A stretch of DNA of 64,000 bases from positions 1 to 64,000 of the forward strand of contig CAWCBG010000010.1 of assembly GCA_963793845.1 (NCBI GenBank), in the 5' to 3' direction. Shown piece by piece: positions 1 through 9,968 of the stretch. This DNA comes from CAWCBG01 sp963793845. GTDB lineage: Bacteria; Acidobacteriota; Terriglobia; Terriglobales; Acidobacteriaceae. The notes beneath the pieces were generated by a model. That model saw only the letters and a list, made by a program, of their open reading frames with translations. It searched no databases and was not told where the DNA came from. Numbering within the stretch: the first letter of the stretch is position 1; every line of letters begins with the position of its first letter. Both the position numbers and the translations under genes were made by a program.

Positions 1-1457
1 ATCCTGCCGCCTTTCGGTGGAGCGACGATGCGTGGCGTGGTCGCGACCTCCGCGAGTACATAATTTACGAACTTCACATCGGTACGTTCACGCCGGAGGG
101 TACTTTCGACAGTGCCGCTCGCAAGCTCGAATACCTGCGACAGCTCGGCATCACCGTCGTGGAGGTCATGCCGGTCGCTGCTACCCCGGGCAAGCGCAAT
201 TGGGGCTACGATGGCGTCTCGCCCTACGCGGTCCAGACGAATTATGGCGGTCCTGAGGCATTCAAATGTTTGATCGATGCGGCCCATCAGCTGGGGATCG
301 CCGTGATTCTCGATGTGGTCTATAACCACCTCGGTCCTGAGGGCAATTACCTGCCGTTATTCGCCCCCTATTTCACGGATCGTCACCACACGCCATGGGG
401 GCAGGCGATCAACTACGACAGCTCTGGCTGTGAAGGCGTGCGCCGTTACGTCGTCAACAATGCACTCTATTGGATTGGCGAGTACCATCTTGACGGTCTG
501 CGGCTCGACGCGGTGCAAACCATCAGAGACGATTCGCCGCAGCACATCCTCGCGGAAGTACAGGACAGTGTTCAGACGCTGGCGCGCCGGTTGAATCGTA
601 CGGTCTGCGTAATCGCTGAAACTGACGAGAACGATTCGCGCTATATCAAGCCACCGTCGCAGGGTGGCTACGGGCTCGACGCCGTCTGGAGCGACGACTT
701 CCATCACGCCGTGCACGCATTCTTCACCGGCGAACGCCAAGGTTACTACCAGGACTTCGGTGATCCGGAGCAGGTCGCGCGCGCGCTTCGCGAAGGTTAC
801 ATTTTTCAGGGTGAACCCTTTCGATTTTGGAAAAATGTTCCACGTGGAACAATTGCCACTAATGTGCCTGTAGTTACCAACGTAATCTGCCTCCAAAATC
901 ATGACCAGGTCGGCAATCGCGCTCTGGGAGAACGCTTTACCGCCCTCATCCCTAGAGGCGCTCGGAAGCTGGCGGCAGCGTTGCTGTTGCTGGCTCCCCA
1001 CACGCCACTGCTGTTCATGGGGGAGGAATACGACGAAGCCGCACCGTTCCAGTTCTTCGCCGATTTTCAGGATCCCGCGCTCAAGAAGGCCGTCAGCGAT
1101 GGGCGACGCAGCGAGTTCAAGGATTTCGACTTCAACGACGTTCCCGACCCTGAGGATCCGCAGACGTTCGAGCGTTCGAAGCTGACATGGGCCATGGGCC
1201 CGGGGAACTGCGAAATGCTCGAGTGGTATCGCCTGCTGGTGCAACTCCGCAAGGAGCACGTGCGCAACGCCGAGCGCCGAGCGGATGCGCACTACGCGGA
1301 TGGAGTGCTGACCATGACCGTTCCTGCGAAGCAGCCGGCCATTCTGGTGCAAGCGGCGTTGCAACCAGGAGCGGTGCTGCCGCCGCCACCCGAGGGATGG
1401 CGAGAGGCGGCGTGCTCCGATGAAGATGGATATGCCGTGAGGGTGTTCACTCCGTAG
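1..1457 (+). CDS. treZ: Malto-oligosyltrehalose trehalohydrolase, 5'-truncated by the window edge
   Basis: TreZ hydrolyses maltooligosyl-trehalose to release trehalose in the cytoplasmic TreY/TreZ pathway. The reading frame is open from base 3, and about 484 residues are visible of a usual 550-600, so the N-terminal beta-sandwich domain is missing. GH13 barrel signatures occur in order: YELHIGTFTPEG near the visible start, DVVYNH (region I), LRLDAVQTI (region II with the nucleophile Asp), VIAETDEND (region III with the acid Glu) and LQNHDQVGNR (region IV). The C-terminal all-beta domain ends at the TAG at 1455-1457. An ATG at 159 is internal and is not the start. Glycogen-branching enzymes share the barrel but not the TreZ-type YELHIGTFTPEGTF start of the domain. 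Family assignment is from remembered motifs. Confidence 0.93.
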   Translation, partial: PAAFRWSDDAWRGRDLREYIIYELHIGTFTPEGTFDSAARKLEYLRQLGITVVEVMPVAATPGKRNWGYDGVSPYAVQTNYGGPEAFKCLIDAAHQLGIAVILDVVYNHLGPEGNYLPLFAPYFTDRHHTPWGQAINYDSSGCEGVRRYVVNNALYWIGEYHLDGLRLDAVQTIRDDSPQHILAEVQDSVQTLARRLNRTVCVIAETDENDSRYIKPPSQGGYGLDAVWSDDFHHAVHAFFTGERQGYYQDFGDPEQVARALREGYIFQGEPFRFWKNVPRGTIATNVPVVTNVICLQNHDQVGNRALGERFTALIPRGARKLAAALLLLAPHTPLLFMGEEYDEAAPFQFFADFQDPALKKAVSDGRRSEFKDFDFNDVPDPEDPQTFERSKLTWAMGPGNCEMLEWYRLLVQLRKEHVRNAERRADAHYADGVLTMTVPAKQPAILVQAALQPGAVLPPPPEGWREAACSDEDGYAVRVFTP

Positions 1458-1761
1458 AACGGGAGTGCACTTGAATCTCCACAGGTTCGAGTTTGTGCAA
1501 GAACCATGAGGTCCCTCCGGGAGGGGAACCGGGCGTTGCATCCGATTCTCGCAGGACACGCATTTTGCGGCGGCCTTGACGAAACACCATAAGCGCTATG
1601 CCGTCTTTCGGGCGTCTGTGAAGGCCTGTCTTCTGTGAACAGCATAAATACCGCTGCCTTCAGCGCATGGGAAGGTATGCTCACGCTGTCTTCATGCTAC
1701 GTTCGAGCGCGGGGGGAGCGGGTTTTACCTGTTAGAATCAGGGTTACCCCAGTAAACCCCG
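1458..1761. other. Intergenic region treZ-lepA, no gene seen
   Basis: 304 bases without a convincing reading frame. A short inverted repeat (cactcc/ggagtg) straddles the treZ stop, and another (ggtccctccgggaggggaacc region, about 1511-1530) lies downstream. Neither has a T-tract, so I do not call a terminator. The lepA promoter should be in the last 100 bases; TAGAAT at about 1733-1738 is a possible -10 box, but no good -35 box is seen at the right distance. Confidence 0.5.
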
Positions 1762-3564
1762 ATGGACCCGTCACTCATACGAAATTTCGCCATCATCGCC
1801 CATATCGATCATGGGAAGAGCACGCTTGCCGACCGTCTGCTCGAGCTCACCGGGTCGCTGACGGCGCGGGAGATGCAAGCCCAGGTGCTGGATGCCATGG
1901 ACCTGGAGCGAGAGCGCGGGATCACCATCAAAGCTCACTCGGTACGCATGATGTATCCGGCGGAAGACGGCAAGACCTACCAGCTCAATCTGATCGACAC
2001 GCCCGGTCACGTCGACTTCAGCTATGAGGTTTCGCGCTCGCTGGCTTCGTGTGAAGGCGCCCTGTTGGTCGTTGACGCATCGCAAGGCGTCGAAGCGCAG
2101 ACGCTGGCGAATTCGTACATCGCGATCAACAACGGACTGGAGATTATCTCGGTCATCAACAAGATCGATCTGCCCAGCGCTGATATCGAACGCACCAAGG
2201 AGATGATCGAAGGGGCAGTAGGTCTCGATGCTTCGCATGCGTTGCCCATAAGCGCGAAGACCGGCCTGGGAGTACCTGAAGTCCTGGAAGCAATCGTGAA
2301 GAAGATTCCGCCTCCCAAAGGCCGGGCCAACCATCAGCTTCAGGCGCTGATCTTCGACAGCTGGTTCGATCCCTATCGCGGTGTCGTGGTGCTGGCGCGA
2401 ATTGTGGAAGGCACCATCCGCAAGGGGCAGCGCATACGGCTGATGTCGAACGGCGCCACGTTCGACTTGGAGACTCTAGGCGTGTTGACACCGAAGCCTG
2501 TCGAAGTGGAAGAACTTTCCGCCGGCGAGGTGGGCTTCCTCATTGCCAACATGAAGAATGTCGCTGACACGAAGATCGGCGACACCATTACGGACGACAA
2601 GCATCCCGCGATTGAGGCGCTGCCCGGCTTCGAAGAGCTGAAGCCGATGGTGTTTGCCGGAATCTACACGGTCGATGCGCACGAGCACACATTGCTGCGG
2701 GATGCGTTGGAGAAACTGCGGCTCAACGATGCCTCATTCTTCTTCGAGCCGGAGAGTTCGGTGGCGCTGGGCTTCGGATTCCGCTGCGGCTTTCTCGGGC
2801 TGCTGCACATGGAGATCATCCAGGAGAGGCTGGAGCGCGAGTACAACCTCGACTTGATTACCACTGCGCCGAGTGTGCGATACGAGATCACGCTGACCGA
2901 CGGAAGTAAGATTGAGGTGGATAATCCCTCGCGCTGGCCCGACCCGAGTGAAATCGCCAAGATTGAAGAGCCGGTGATTCTCGCCACCATCCTTACCAAC
3001 GAGGAATATGTCGGCGGAATCCTGAAGCTGGTCGAGGAAAAGCGGGGCAAGCAGAAGGGGTTCGAGTACGTGAGCTCGACTCGCGTGATGCTGAGCTACG
3101 AATTGCCACTGAACGAGATCGTGCTCGACTTCTATGATCGCCTGAAGACCGTCTCGCGCGGCTATGCCTCACTCGACTATCATCTCGCAGGACGCTGGGA
3201 GTCGCCAATGGTGAAGCTCGACATCATGGTGTCGGGCGAGGCCGTGGACGCACTGTCGATCATCGTGCACAAAGACTTTGCCTACGACCGAGGGCGTGCG
3301 CTGGTCTCAAAGATGCGGCAGCTGATTCCGCGGCAGATGTTTGAAGTTGCCATCCAGGCTGCAATCGGCGCGAAGGTCATCGCGCGCGAGACGGTCAGCG
3401 CCATTCGCAAAAACGTAATCGCCAAGTGTTACGGCGGCGACATCTCGCGAAAACGGAAGTTGCTGGAAAAGCAAAAAGAAGGCAAGAAACGCATGAAGCG
3501 AATAGGCCGGGTTGACATTCCACAGGAGGCCTTCCTGGCAGTTCTGCGAGTCGGCGAAGACTAG
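1762..3564 (+). CDS. lepA: Elongation factor 4 (LepA)
   Basis: LepA is a ribosome-associated GTPase that remodels stalled or mistranslocated ribosomes. The protein is 600 residues, the usual family length. Visible GTPase motifs are AHIDHGKST (P-loop), the RGITIKA switch I region, DTPGHVDFS (G3), NKIDLP (G4) and SAKTG (G5). These are followed by domain II, the EF-G-like III/V domains (LGFGFRCGFLGLLHMEI) and the LepA-specific C-terminal domain with the basic KRKLLEKQKEGKKRMK stretch. The ATG at 1762 fits the family N-terminus (MDPSLIRNFAIIAHIDHG), although no strong Shine-Dalgarno is visible. It appears monocistronic, and the next gene is convergent. Confidence 0.97.
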   Translation: MDPSLIRNFAIIAHIDHGKSTLADRLLELTGSLTAREMQAQVLDAMDLERERGITIKAHSVRMMYPAEDGKTYQLNLIDTPGHVDFSYEVSRSLASCEGALLVVDASQGVEAQTLANSYIAINNGLEIISVINKIDLPSADIERTKEMIEGAVGLDASHALPISAKTGLGVPEVLEAIVKKIPPPKGRANHQLQALIFDSWFDPYRGVVVLARIVEGTIRKGQRIRLMSNGATFDLETLGVLTPKPVEVEELSAGEVGFLIANMKNVADTKIGDTITDDKHPAIEALPGFEELKPMVFAGIYTVDAHEHTLLRDALEKLRLNDASFFFEPESSVALGFGFRCGFLGLLHMEIIQERLEREYNLDLITTAPSVRYEITLTDGSKIEVDNPSRWPDPSEIAKIEEPVILATILTNEEYVGGILKLVEEKRGKQKGFEYVSSTRVMLSYELPLNEIVLDFYDRLKTVSRGYASLDYHLAGRWESPMVKLDIMVSGEAVDALSIIVHKDFAYDRGRALVSKMRQLIPRQMFEVAIQAAIGAKVIARETVSAIRKNVIAKCYGGDISRKRKLLEKQKEGKKRMKRIGRVDIPQEAFLAVLRVGED

Positions 3565-3942
3565 ACAATGGGTTCCGCGCGCGCTTGCGATTCGTGAAAG
3601 ACTTCCCAAAAAGGTAACAATTCATGATGGTGACTATTGTCATCGCCCGCCTGCAAATTGTGCAAAAATCCGAATGGCCTCCACTTGCCGACGTTCCTGG
3701 CCAAGGCCGCTGCAATTGTTACATACCAAGCTAACTCATTGATTCAGCGGTGGCTTAGTATGCCTCGGAAGCGGGGCAAATCGCGCAAGTAACTGAAAGT
3801 AATTAGTCTTTGATCGCTCCGGACGCGTCTTCCACAACGTTTTCCACAGGGCGGTGGATTTGTCTCGCAAGGCCGTGAGTTCCCCGTGGAAAGCGAAAAA
3901 GGCCGCCTCGCGAGGCGGCCCTGAGATCGAACGGCGACCTGG
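3565..3942. other. Convergent intergenic region lepA / skp
   Basis: 378 bases between convergent genes. The only clear element is the skp terminator at 3891-3920. Two DnaA-box-like 9-mers, TCTTCCACA (3828-3836) and TTTTCCACA (3840-3848), lie 12 bases apart. With no AT-rich unwinding region and no dnaA/dnaN neighbours, I treat them as chance matches. No reading frame here looks coding. Confidence 0.5.
3891..3920 (-). terminator. Rho-independent terminator of skp
   Basis: The perfect palindrome ggccgcctcgcgaggcggcc (3901-3920) is followed on the minus strand by tttttcgctt. It lies 23 bases beyond the skp stop codon, the expected position for an intrinsic terminator of the bamA-skp unit. Confidence 0.85.
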
Positions 3943-4638
3943 CTACTGAGGCTTTGTCGTTGTCGCCGCTGGCTTACTCGCAGCCGGCGTGGTGGTATGA
4001 GGCGCAGCGGCACCGATAGCCGGCTTAGTCGTGCCGGGGGTGCTGGCTGGAGCAGGTACGCCCGACTGAGCATTGTACGCATCAACGATCGGCTTGGAGA
4101 TGTCCACCGAAGGAGCGGCCCAGATCAGCGGAGTCTGCGGGTTCGAGGCATCGATGATCAGGGTGTAGCCGTGGTCCTTCGCGTACTTGTCGATCACCGG
4201 TCCCATCTTCTGCATCAGCCGGTTCAGAAGTTCGTTCACCTGCTGCTGATAGTCGGCCTGCGCGTCTTCGCCCGAACGCTGCAACGTTTTCTTCTTGTTC
4301 TCAATCGACTTGACAAGGTTGTTGCGAGCATCCTCGTTCATCTTGTCGCCTTGGGTTGTCAGCTGCTTCTGCAGGCTGTCGACTTCGGCGCTGAGGTTCT
4401 GCAGCTCAGTACGCTTGGGTTCAAACTTTTTCTGTAGCGCTTCCAGGTCGCGCGTGCCTTCGTTAGTGGCAGCGATCACCTGCTGGATTTCGATAATTCC
4501 CACCTTCGTCGGGCCGGTTGGAGCGGCGGTCGAAGTGGAGGGAGTGTCAGCGGCGGGTTTTGCTGCACCGGCTTGTGCCACCGCCGACATCGTCAGGATG
4601 ACGGCGAGCAAAGCTGTGCTTACGAACGTACGCTTCAT
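3943..4638 (-). CDS. skp: OmpH/Skp-family periplasmic chaperone
   Basis: A 231-residue secreted protein of the OmpH/Skp family, which holds unfolded outer-membrane proteins in the periplasm and passes them to BamA. It has an N-terminal signal peptide (about residues 1-24, cleavage near AQAGAA), then a Thr/Ala/Pro linker, the OmpH start motif VGIIEIQQVI, a long charged coiled coil (about residues 65-150; the tentacle helices), and the typical return strand YAKDHGYTLIIDAS. A low-complexity Thr/Pro/Ala tail (about residues 190-231) is extra compared with E. coli Skp. The start ATG has AGGAG about 9 bases upstream. It lies 268 bases downstream of bamA on the same strand, which supports the role. 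Confidence 0.9.
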   Translation of the reverse strand: MKRTFVSTALLAVILTMSAVAQAGAAKPAADTPSTSTAAPTGPTKVGIIEIQQVIAATNEGTRDLEALQKKFEPKRTELQNLSAEVDSLQKQLTTQGDKMNEDARNNLVKSIENKKKTLQRSGEDAQADYQQQVNELLNRLMQKMGPVIDKYAKDHGYTLIIDASNPQTPLIWAAPSVDISKPIVDAYNAQSGVPAPASTPGTTKPAIGAAAPHTTTPAASKPAATTTKPQ

Positions 4639-4906
4639 TTGGTTGGTGTGGCTCCTTGAACTGCTCCGGGAATTCCTCAGATGTACCAGGCCCTGAACGC
4701 GCCAATTCCGCGAACGACCTGGACAGCCGGGGAACAGCCACTGCTCAGAGCGCAGCCCAAGCTACACTCCCCGGCCGGAAAATTCGGCGGTGCGGATTTA
4801 TAAATTATATGGAAACAGCCTTCCCAGCGTCAAACCGGTTCGTTCCAGCCCCTTTTTTTCCTGCGGCCGGCCTCTTTGGAGTCTGCAAGTAACGGCCTGT
4901 CCGCCG

Positions 4907-7723
4907 CTAGAACGTCGTGGCCACCGTGAAGCGGAAGGTCTTGCGCGGGTACCGGATCAGATAGTTCGGAGCGTAGTTGGACACCGCATTCGCGTACGTG
5001 TAATCCCCCGCCGCTCCCGCGGGAAACATTCCGCGCGTAATCGGTACCGGTGAACCCACGGTGGTGTCGACCCGCAACGGATTGTAGGCGTAGTAGAAGC
5101 GGAACGGCGCGTTGACCACCGGCATGATGACTTGTAATTCCAACCCGGTAGACATGTAGGGTTGGTAGTTCGTTCCCGAGATTGGCTTCAGTTCCGAAGA
5201 GAACGGAATGGTCGACCCGCCGGAGCAGGTGAAGGTGGATGTCAGCGTGGGGCAACCAAAGTATGTCGTCTGTAGTGTGGTGAGCTGTTCGCCGGCAATC
5301 AGCAATTGGGAGTTCCGCAGCACCATGTCCATTCCCGTGTCCACAAAGGCAGCCAAGGTCACGGGGCCGGCGATCGGCACACGGTATTCCAGATTGTTCA
5401 CGATGCTGGTATCGCCGCCCGGAAAGATCGGTTGTTCCACCGGAATCGAGATGTTGTAGGTTCCGCGGCGCGGATTCGCCGGATCGAGTGGGACGTACGA
5501 GCCGTCTGGATTCTGCAGCGGCACCACCAAAACGCTGGGGAAGTAGGTAACCGGGGAAATCGAGCGAATGTCGAAACCACGGATGTCGGTGTCGCCACCC
5601 ATATAGAAGCGCTGGAAGGGTGGTGCCACCTGGCCGCCATAGCCGGTGATAAATGATGCCTGCAAGCGCATACCGAAGGTATTACGGCCCTTATGCACGG
5701 GCTGGAAGCGCTTCCACTCAAACACCGGCTTGATCGAACGCACATTGCCGCCCAGTCCCGCGATTTCGGTGGACACGTAGAAGCTCTGGCCCGCATGTGG
5801 ACGGGCCGGATTATCGATATGGTTGTACGAGAAATTTGGCACTACCGAACTGGTAATGATCCCCTCCAGCGCGTTCGGGCCAGAGATGCCGCGGAAGGCG
5901 AGGCTCTCGAAGTACAACTGTGACGCGGTACTATACGTCGTCACGGACGAGTCGTCCAGTAAATAGGTTATGCCGACGCGCTTAAACGAGCGCTTGATCG
6001 GGTAGCTCAGTGACGTGGTAAATCCCGTACTGGTCTGAGTAAAGTTCTGCAGTTCATTAAGGTAGCTGTTGGGCAGATTCAACTGCTGCTGATACTGGAT
6101 CTGCGCCTGCGCCGCCTGGTTGTAGTTATAGCTGCGGTGGTAGACCGTCCAGCCAAACTGCAGGGGCTTGTCGAACAGATACGGCTGCGTGAAACCGAGA
6201 GTTTCGTTGCGCTGGTATTGTCCGATCGAGAACTCGAGAGTGAGCGATTCGCCTTTGCCGAACAGGTTGTTGGTGGTGTAATTCAACCCGATGAATCCGC
6301 CGGCCAGACCACTCACACCGCCGGTGAGACCGATGCTGTTCTTGCCCTTTTCCTTTACCTTGAGGGTAATGTCGACGGTGGCATTCTGGACGTCCTGCTT
6401 GATCTCGGAGTCCTGCTCCGGCTTCAGCGGCTCAAAATATTGCAGCTGGTTCAGCCGGAGCAAGCTCAATTCCCACAAGTTGCCGTTGTAAACCTGTCCT
6501 TCTTCCAGAGCCAGTTCGCGGCGGATGACCTTGTCGCGCGTCGTGGTGTTGCCCTGGAACTCGATCCGGCGGACGTAGAACTGCTTGCCTTCATCCAGAT
6601 CGATTTGCATGCTGATCAGCTTCTTGTCGTCGTCAGGGGTGGTGTTGGGGACGGGCGTGAAGTTGATATAGCCGAGGGCGGCGTACGCCTTGCGGAGATT
6701 GTCCAACCCCTTGCGTATCGCTTCGGTGTCGAAGATATCGCCATCTTTTATCTTGAACATGGCGCGCAGGCCGGCGGTGTTGGTGACCGCCTTGTTCCCC
6801 GTGAAAGTGATCTCCTTCAGCCGGTACTGCTGGCCTTCTTCAACCGGCAGCGTGATATCGACCGCTTTACCCGGCGAGTTCTTGAAGGGCCAGTACCAGT
6901 GAAAGCCGCTGGTGTCGTGAATCTGGGTCTTGGGATCGGCGACCAGGGCCTTGAAGTAGCCCTTGGTCTGGTAGTAGTAGCGGACGCGCTCGGCGTCCTC
7001 ATTCAACTTCGTGGAGTCGTAAGTGCGGGCGAAAATATTCTCCAGGAAGATGGAATGAGGAATGCCGATGGGCCTCAGGTTCTTCATCGCGCTGCGGAGT
7101 TCGCGTGAGCTGAGCGCCTTGTTGCCTTCGAAGGTGATTTTGCCGACCTTTACCTTCGGACCTTCCTTGACAACAAAGGTAAGGGCGACAGCAGCCGGCG
7201 GAATGGGACGGACCTCAGAGCGGACAGTGGCAAACTGGTGCCCGTGCGCGGCCAGTAACATCTTGATCACGACTTCGGCGTGTTTCACTTTCGTCGGATC
7301 GTATTGGCTTTCCTGCGTCAGTCCGACTTTCTGCTCTTTGAACTTATCGAGGACATCGCTCTGCGAGACCGAACTCAGGCCGGTGTAGTTGATCTCCCGG
7401 ATTGTCGGTTTCTCCTTCACGTAAACGTGAATGATCCAGCCCTTGGTGGAAGGCTCGCGTTCGATGCGCAAATCGTCAAAGTAACCCGTATTCCAGAGGG
7501 AGTTGAAGTCGCGTTCCAGAGCCTGCTGGTCATAGACGTCGCCGGATTTGGTGAACATCCGGGCGCGGATGGTGTCGGCCGGGATACGGCGGTTGCCGTG
7601 AATCACGATCGAAGAAATTACGTCCGGCTGCTGTCCCCACGCAGTCGGACCAGCGATTCCCAGGAACATCAGAAGAACTAGACCCAGTGCTCTAGCACCA
7701 AAGCGCATCCCGCGGAAGGGCAT
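4907..7723 (-). CDS. bamA: Outer membrane protein assembly factor BamA (Omp85)
   Basis: BamA folds and inserts beta-barrel proteins into the outer membrane. From the chosen ATG (7721-7723) the protein is about 938 residues: signal peptide (LGLVLLMFLGIAGPTAWG), then several POTRA repeats (recognisable starts such as VISSIVIHGNRRI, KVGKITFEGNKAL, LKEITFTGNKAV, VRRIEFQGNTTT), then a large 16-strand-type barrel. The Omp85 L6 signature appears as GGDTDIRGF. The frame stays open upstream to 7936, but that would overlap the neighbouring oxidoreductase gene (ends 7860) and lacks a signal peptide. An AGGAAAG lies about 10-13 bases before 7723. The protein is somewhat longer than the proteobacterial one (about 800) because of extra barrel-loop sequence. 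It is followed by skp. Confidence 0.94.
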   Translation of the reverse strand: MPFRGMRFGARALGLVLLMFLGIAGPTAWGQQPDVISSIVIHGNRRIPADTIRARMFTKSGDVYDQQALERDFNSLWNTGYFDDLRIEREPSTKGWIIHVYVKEKPTIREINYTGLSSVSQSDVLDKFKEQKVGLTQESQYDPTKVKHAEVVIKMLLAAHGHQFATVRSEVRPIPPAAVALTFVVKEGPKVKVGKITFEGNKALSSRELRSAMKNLRPIGIPHSIFLENIFARTYDSTKLNEDAERVRYYYQTKGYFKALVADPKTQIHDTSGFHWYWPFKNSPGKAVDITLPVEEGQQYRLKEITFTGNKAVTNTAGLRAMFKIKDGDIFDTEAIRKGLDNLRKAYAALGYINFTPVPNTTPDDDKKLISMQIDLDEGKQFYVRRIEFQGNTTTRDKVIRRELALEEGQVYNGNLWELSLLRLNQLQYFEPLKPEQDSEIKQDVQNATVDITLKVKEKGKNSIGLTGGVSGLAGGFIGLNYTTNNLFGKGESLTLEFSIGQYQRNETLGFTQPYLFDKPLQFGWTVYHRSYNYNQAAQAQIQYQQQLNLPNSYLNELQNFTQTSTGFTTSLSYPIKRSFKRVGITYLLDDSSVTTYSTASQLYFESLAFRGISGPNALEGIITSSVVPNFSYNHIDNPARPHAGQSFYVSTEIAGLGGNVRSIKPVFEWKRFQPVHKGRNTFGMRLQASFITGYGGQVAPPFQRFYMGGDTDIRGFDIRSISPVTYFPSVLVVPLQNPDGSYVPLDPANPRRGTYNISIPVEQPIFPGGDTSIVNNLEYRVPIAGPVTLAAFVDTGMDMVLRNSQLLIAGEQLTTLQTTYFGCPTLTSTFTCSGGSTIPFSSELKPISGTNYQPYMSTGLELQVIMPVVNAPFRFYYAYNPLRVDTTVGSPVPITRGMFPAGAAGDYTYANAVSNYAPNYLIRYPRKTFRFTVATTF

Positions 7724-7859
7724 GGCCGCAGGTCTTTCCTGAAGATTGGAGGGAATAGCAACAACCTCGATAAACGGTTTAATGAAAGCGCAATTATACG
7801 GTAAGGGCGCACTCCTCCGGAAGCGAAGCGCCCGCGTTGTCATGGGGCAGTCTCGTACG

Positions 7860-9968
7860 CTAACCCACGGAGCCGGAATAAGTTTCGAGAGAACGCTCGA
7901 CCTCAACCAGGGTGGAATAGAAGGTAGCGCCCCCACCGAGGTCGGTAAGCCGGTCGGAGGTCAGGACGTTGATGTTCACCCCGTCCTTCGCCAGCTTCGC
8001 CCAGCCCAGACGGGCACCGACCACACCCGCCGGCAGATCGCCGTCGACTCGTGCCTTCAGATAAATCTCGCCTCTGCGGTTGAAGACTCGAACCCGATCG
8101 CCCTCAGCGATGCCGCGTTGGGCTGCGTCGGCTTTATTCATTTCCAGCTCGTGTTCCCGCTCCATCTTCTGTAGGCCGGGGAGGTTGCAGAAGGTGGAGT
8201 TGAGAAAATTGTCAGCCTTGCGCGCCAGCAGCTCCAACGGGAATGAGCGCCGGGCCCCGCTGTGGCGTGATTCCTCAGGCGGCACGAACCCCGCCACCGG
8301 ATCCATGCCGAAAGCAATCAGATCGGGGTTGGACAGCCGCGCCTTGCCGGATGAAGTCGGGAAGCCTTCGGCAAAAGGAAGCCAGGGCCGGGAACTCTCG
8401 TCGCCATGCACGTTGAGCCGGACTTGCGGTTCTCTCTCCAGCCGCTCACGCGTGATGCCCTTCAACTGCGGCGCGCCCGACGCCAGCGCCTGGTCGATCA
8501 TTTCATCGACCGTCTCACGAAAACACTTGTCAGCAAAGTCCATGCGAAGTGCCAGCTCGCGAAACAAGTCCACGTTCGACCTGCACTCTCCCAGGGGCTC
8601 GATCGCCTGGTCGGAGACCTGCAGATAGTAATGGCCGTATGCCTGCACCAAGTCCTTGTGTTCGAAGAAGGTGGTTGCCGGTAACACGATATCGGCGTAG
8701 TCCGTCGTGTCGGTCAGGAACTGCTCGTGGACGACCGTGAAGAGGTCGTCACGCTTCAGTCCGCGTACCACCAGGTTATGTTCCGGGCAGACCGCCGCCG
8801 GATTACTGTTGTACACGAACAGCGCTTTAACCGGAGGATAATTCACCTCGGTGAGCGCCCGGCCCAGTTGCACCATGTTGATGGTGCGCGCTCGACGCCC
8901 GAGCCGACTCTTTAACATCAGATCATGCTGCTCGAGCACGGGACGGTCCAGCTCGAATCCGCCGCTGGTCGATAATTGCAGGCCACCACCAACCTCCTGC
9001 CATGAGCCCGTGATCACCGGCAGCATGCAGACGGCTCGCATGGCGGTGCCGCCATTCTGGGAGCGCTGAATGCCGTAGTTCACGCGGATCACCGCCGGAC
9101 GCTCGATCGCATACTCGTGCGCCAGGCGCTCGACGTCGCCGCTGGTCATGCCGGTCCACTGCGCTACCCGCTCGGGCGTGTATTCGGGCAGACGCTTCTG
9201 CAGCTCATCGAATCCGTCTGCGTATTTCGCGATGTAGTCGGCGTCATGCAGGCGGTCACGCACGATGACGTGCATCATGCCCATCGCCAGAGCGACATCC
9301 GTGCCGGGATGGATCGCAATGTGCCAGTCCGCGAGGCGAGCTGTGCGCGTGCGGTAGGGGTCGATGACCACCAACTTGGCGCCATTGCGGCGTGCTTCTT
9401 CGATGAACGGCCAAAGGTGAACGTTGTTGCCGTGGATGTTTGCGCCCCACGCGATGATGTAGCGCGAGTGCCGGAACTGCTCCGGCTCGGTGCCGATCTT
9501 CTTGCCGTAAACCGAGATGATGGCGTCGCCACCCGCCTGCGAGCAAATGCTGCGGTGCAACTGCGAGGCGCCCAGACGATGGAAGAAACGCATGTCCATG
9601 CTGGCGCCATTCAGCAGCGCGATGTTGCCTCCATAGGAATAAGGCAGAATCGCCTCAGGGCCAAACTCGGCGCTGATCTGGCGGAAACGGCCAGCGATCT
9701 CGTCCAGCGCGTCGTCCCAGGTAACCCGTTCGAAGGCGCCCTCGCCTCCGGTGCCCTTGGGCGCGACCCGTCGCAGGGGGTGCAGAACGCGATCGGGCGA
9801 GTAAACGCGCTCCAGATACTTTGCAACCTTGGCGCACAGAAAGCCCTGTGTCACTGGGTGACGCGGGTCGCCCTGGATCCGGGTGGCACGTCCGTCTTCG
9901 ATTGTGATGAGCGCGCCACAGGCATCGGGACAATCGTGCGGACATGCGGCGTGAACCACTTGCTTCAT
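7860..9968 (-). CDS. Molybdopterin-dependent oxidoreductase (DMSO reductase superfamily)
   Basis: About 702 residues from the ATG at 9966-9968, which has GGAAG 6 bases upstream; the longer frame to 10091 is not needed. The N-terminal CPHDCPDAC motif plus a later Cys in GFLCAKVAKYLERVY make a 4Fe-4S site (the Mo/W bis-MGD fold, domain I). The molybdopterin domains follow (for example IIAWGANIHGNNVHLWPFI and VIDPYRTRTARLADWHIAI). A C-terminal molybdopterin dinucleotide-binding beta-barrel (about residues 580-700; DRVRVFNRRGEIYLKARVDG) completes the fold. No Tat signal is seen, so it is probably cytoplasmic. No electron-transfer partner subunits are adjacent, and the substrate cannot be told from sequence; formate-dehydrogenase-like or biotin-sulfoxide-reductase-like proteins share this architecture. 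Confidence 0.88.
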   Translation of the reverse strand: MKQVVHAACPHDCPDACGALITIEDGRATRIQGDPRHPVTQGFLCAKVAKYLERVYSPDRVLHPLRRVAPKGTGGEGAFERVTWDDALDEIAGRFRQISAEFGPEAILPYSYGGNIALLNGASMDMRFFHRLGASQLHRSICSQAGGDAIISVYGKKIGTEPEQFRHSRYIIAWGANIHGNNVHLWPFIEEARRNGAKLVVIDPYRTRTARLADWHIAIHPGTDVALAMGMMHVIVRDRLHDADYIAKYADGFDELQKRLPEYTPERVAQWTGMTSGDVERLAHEYAIERPAVIRVNYGIQRSQNGGTAMRAVCMLPVITGSWQEVGGGLQLSTSGGFELDRPVLEQHDLMLKSRLGRRARTINMVQLGRALTEVNYPPVKALFVYNSNPAAVCPEHNLVVRGLKRDDLFTVVHEQFLTDTTDYADIVLPATTFFEHKDLVQAYGHYYLQVSDQAIEPLGECRSNVDLFRELALRMDFADKCFRETVDEMIDQALASGAPQLKGITRERLEREPQVRLNVHGDESSRPWLPFAEGFPTSSGKARLSNPDLIAFGMDPVAGFVPPEESRHSGARRSFPLELLARKADNFLNSTFCNLPGLQKMEREHELEMNKADAAQRGIAEGDRVRVFNRRGEIYLKARVDGDLPAGVVGARLGWAKLAKDGVNINVLTSDRLTDLGGGATFYSTLVEVERSLETYSGSVG

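Noticed and set aside
357..1559. 400-codon minus-strand frame over treZ
   Set aside because: It is antisense to treZ, whose protein motifs are clear; typical GC-rich shadow frame.
3828..3848. Two DnaA-box-like 9-mers as a replication origin
   Set aside because: Only two imperfect boxes, no AT-rich region, no dnaA, dnaN or gidA near; probably chance.
4907..7936. BamA start at 7936
   Set aside because: It would overlap the oxidoreductase gene by 77 bases and lacks the signal peptide; the start at 7723 is better.
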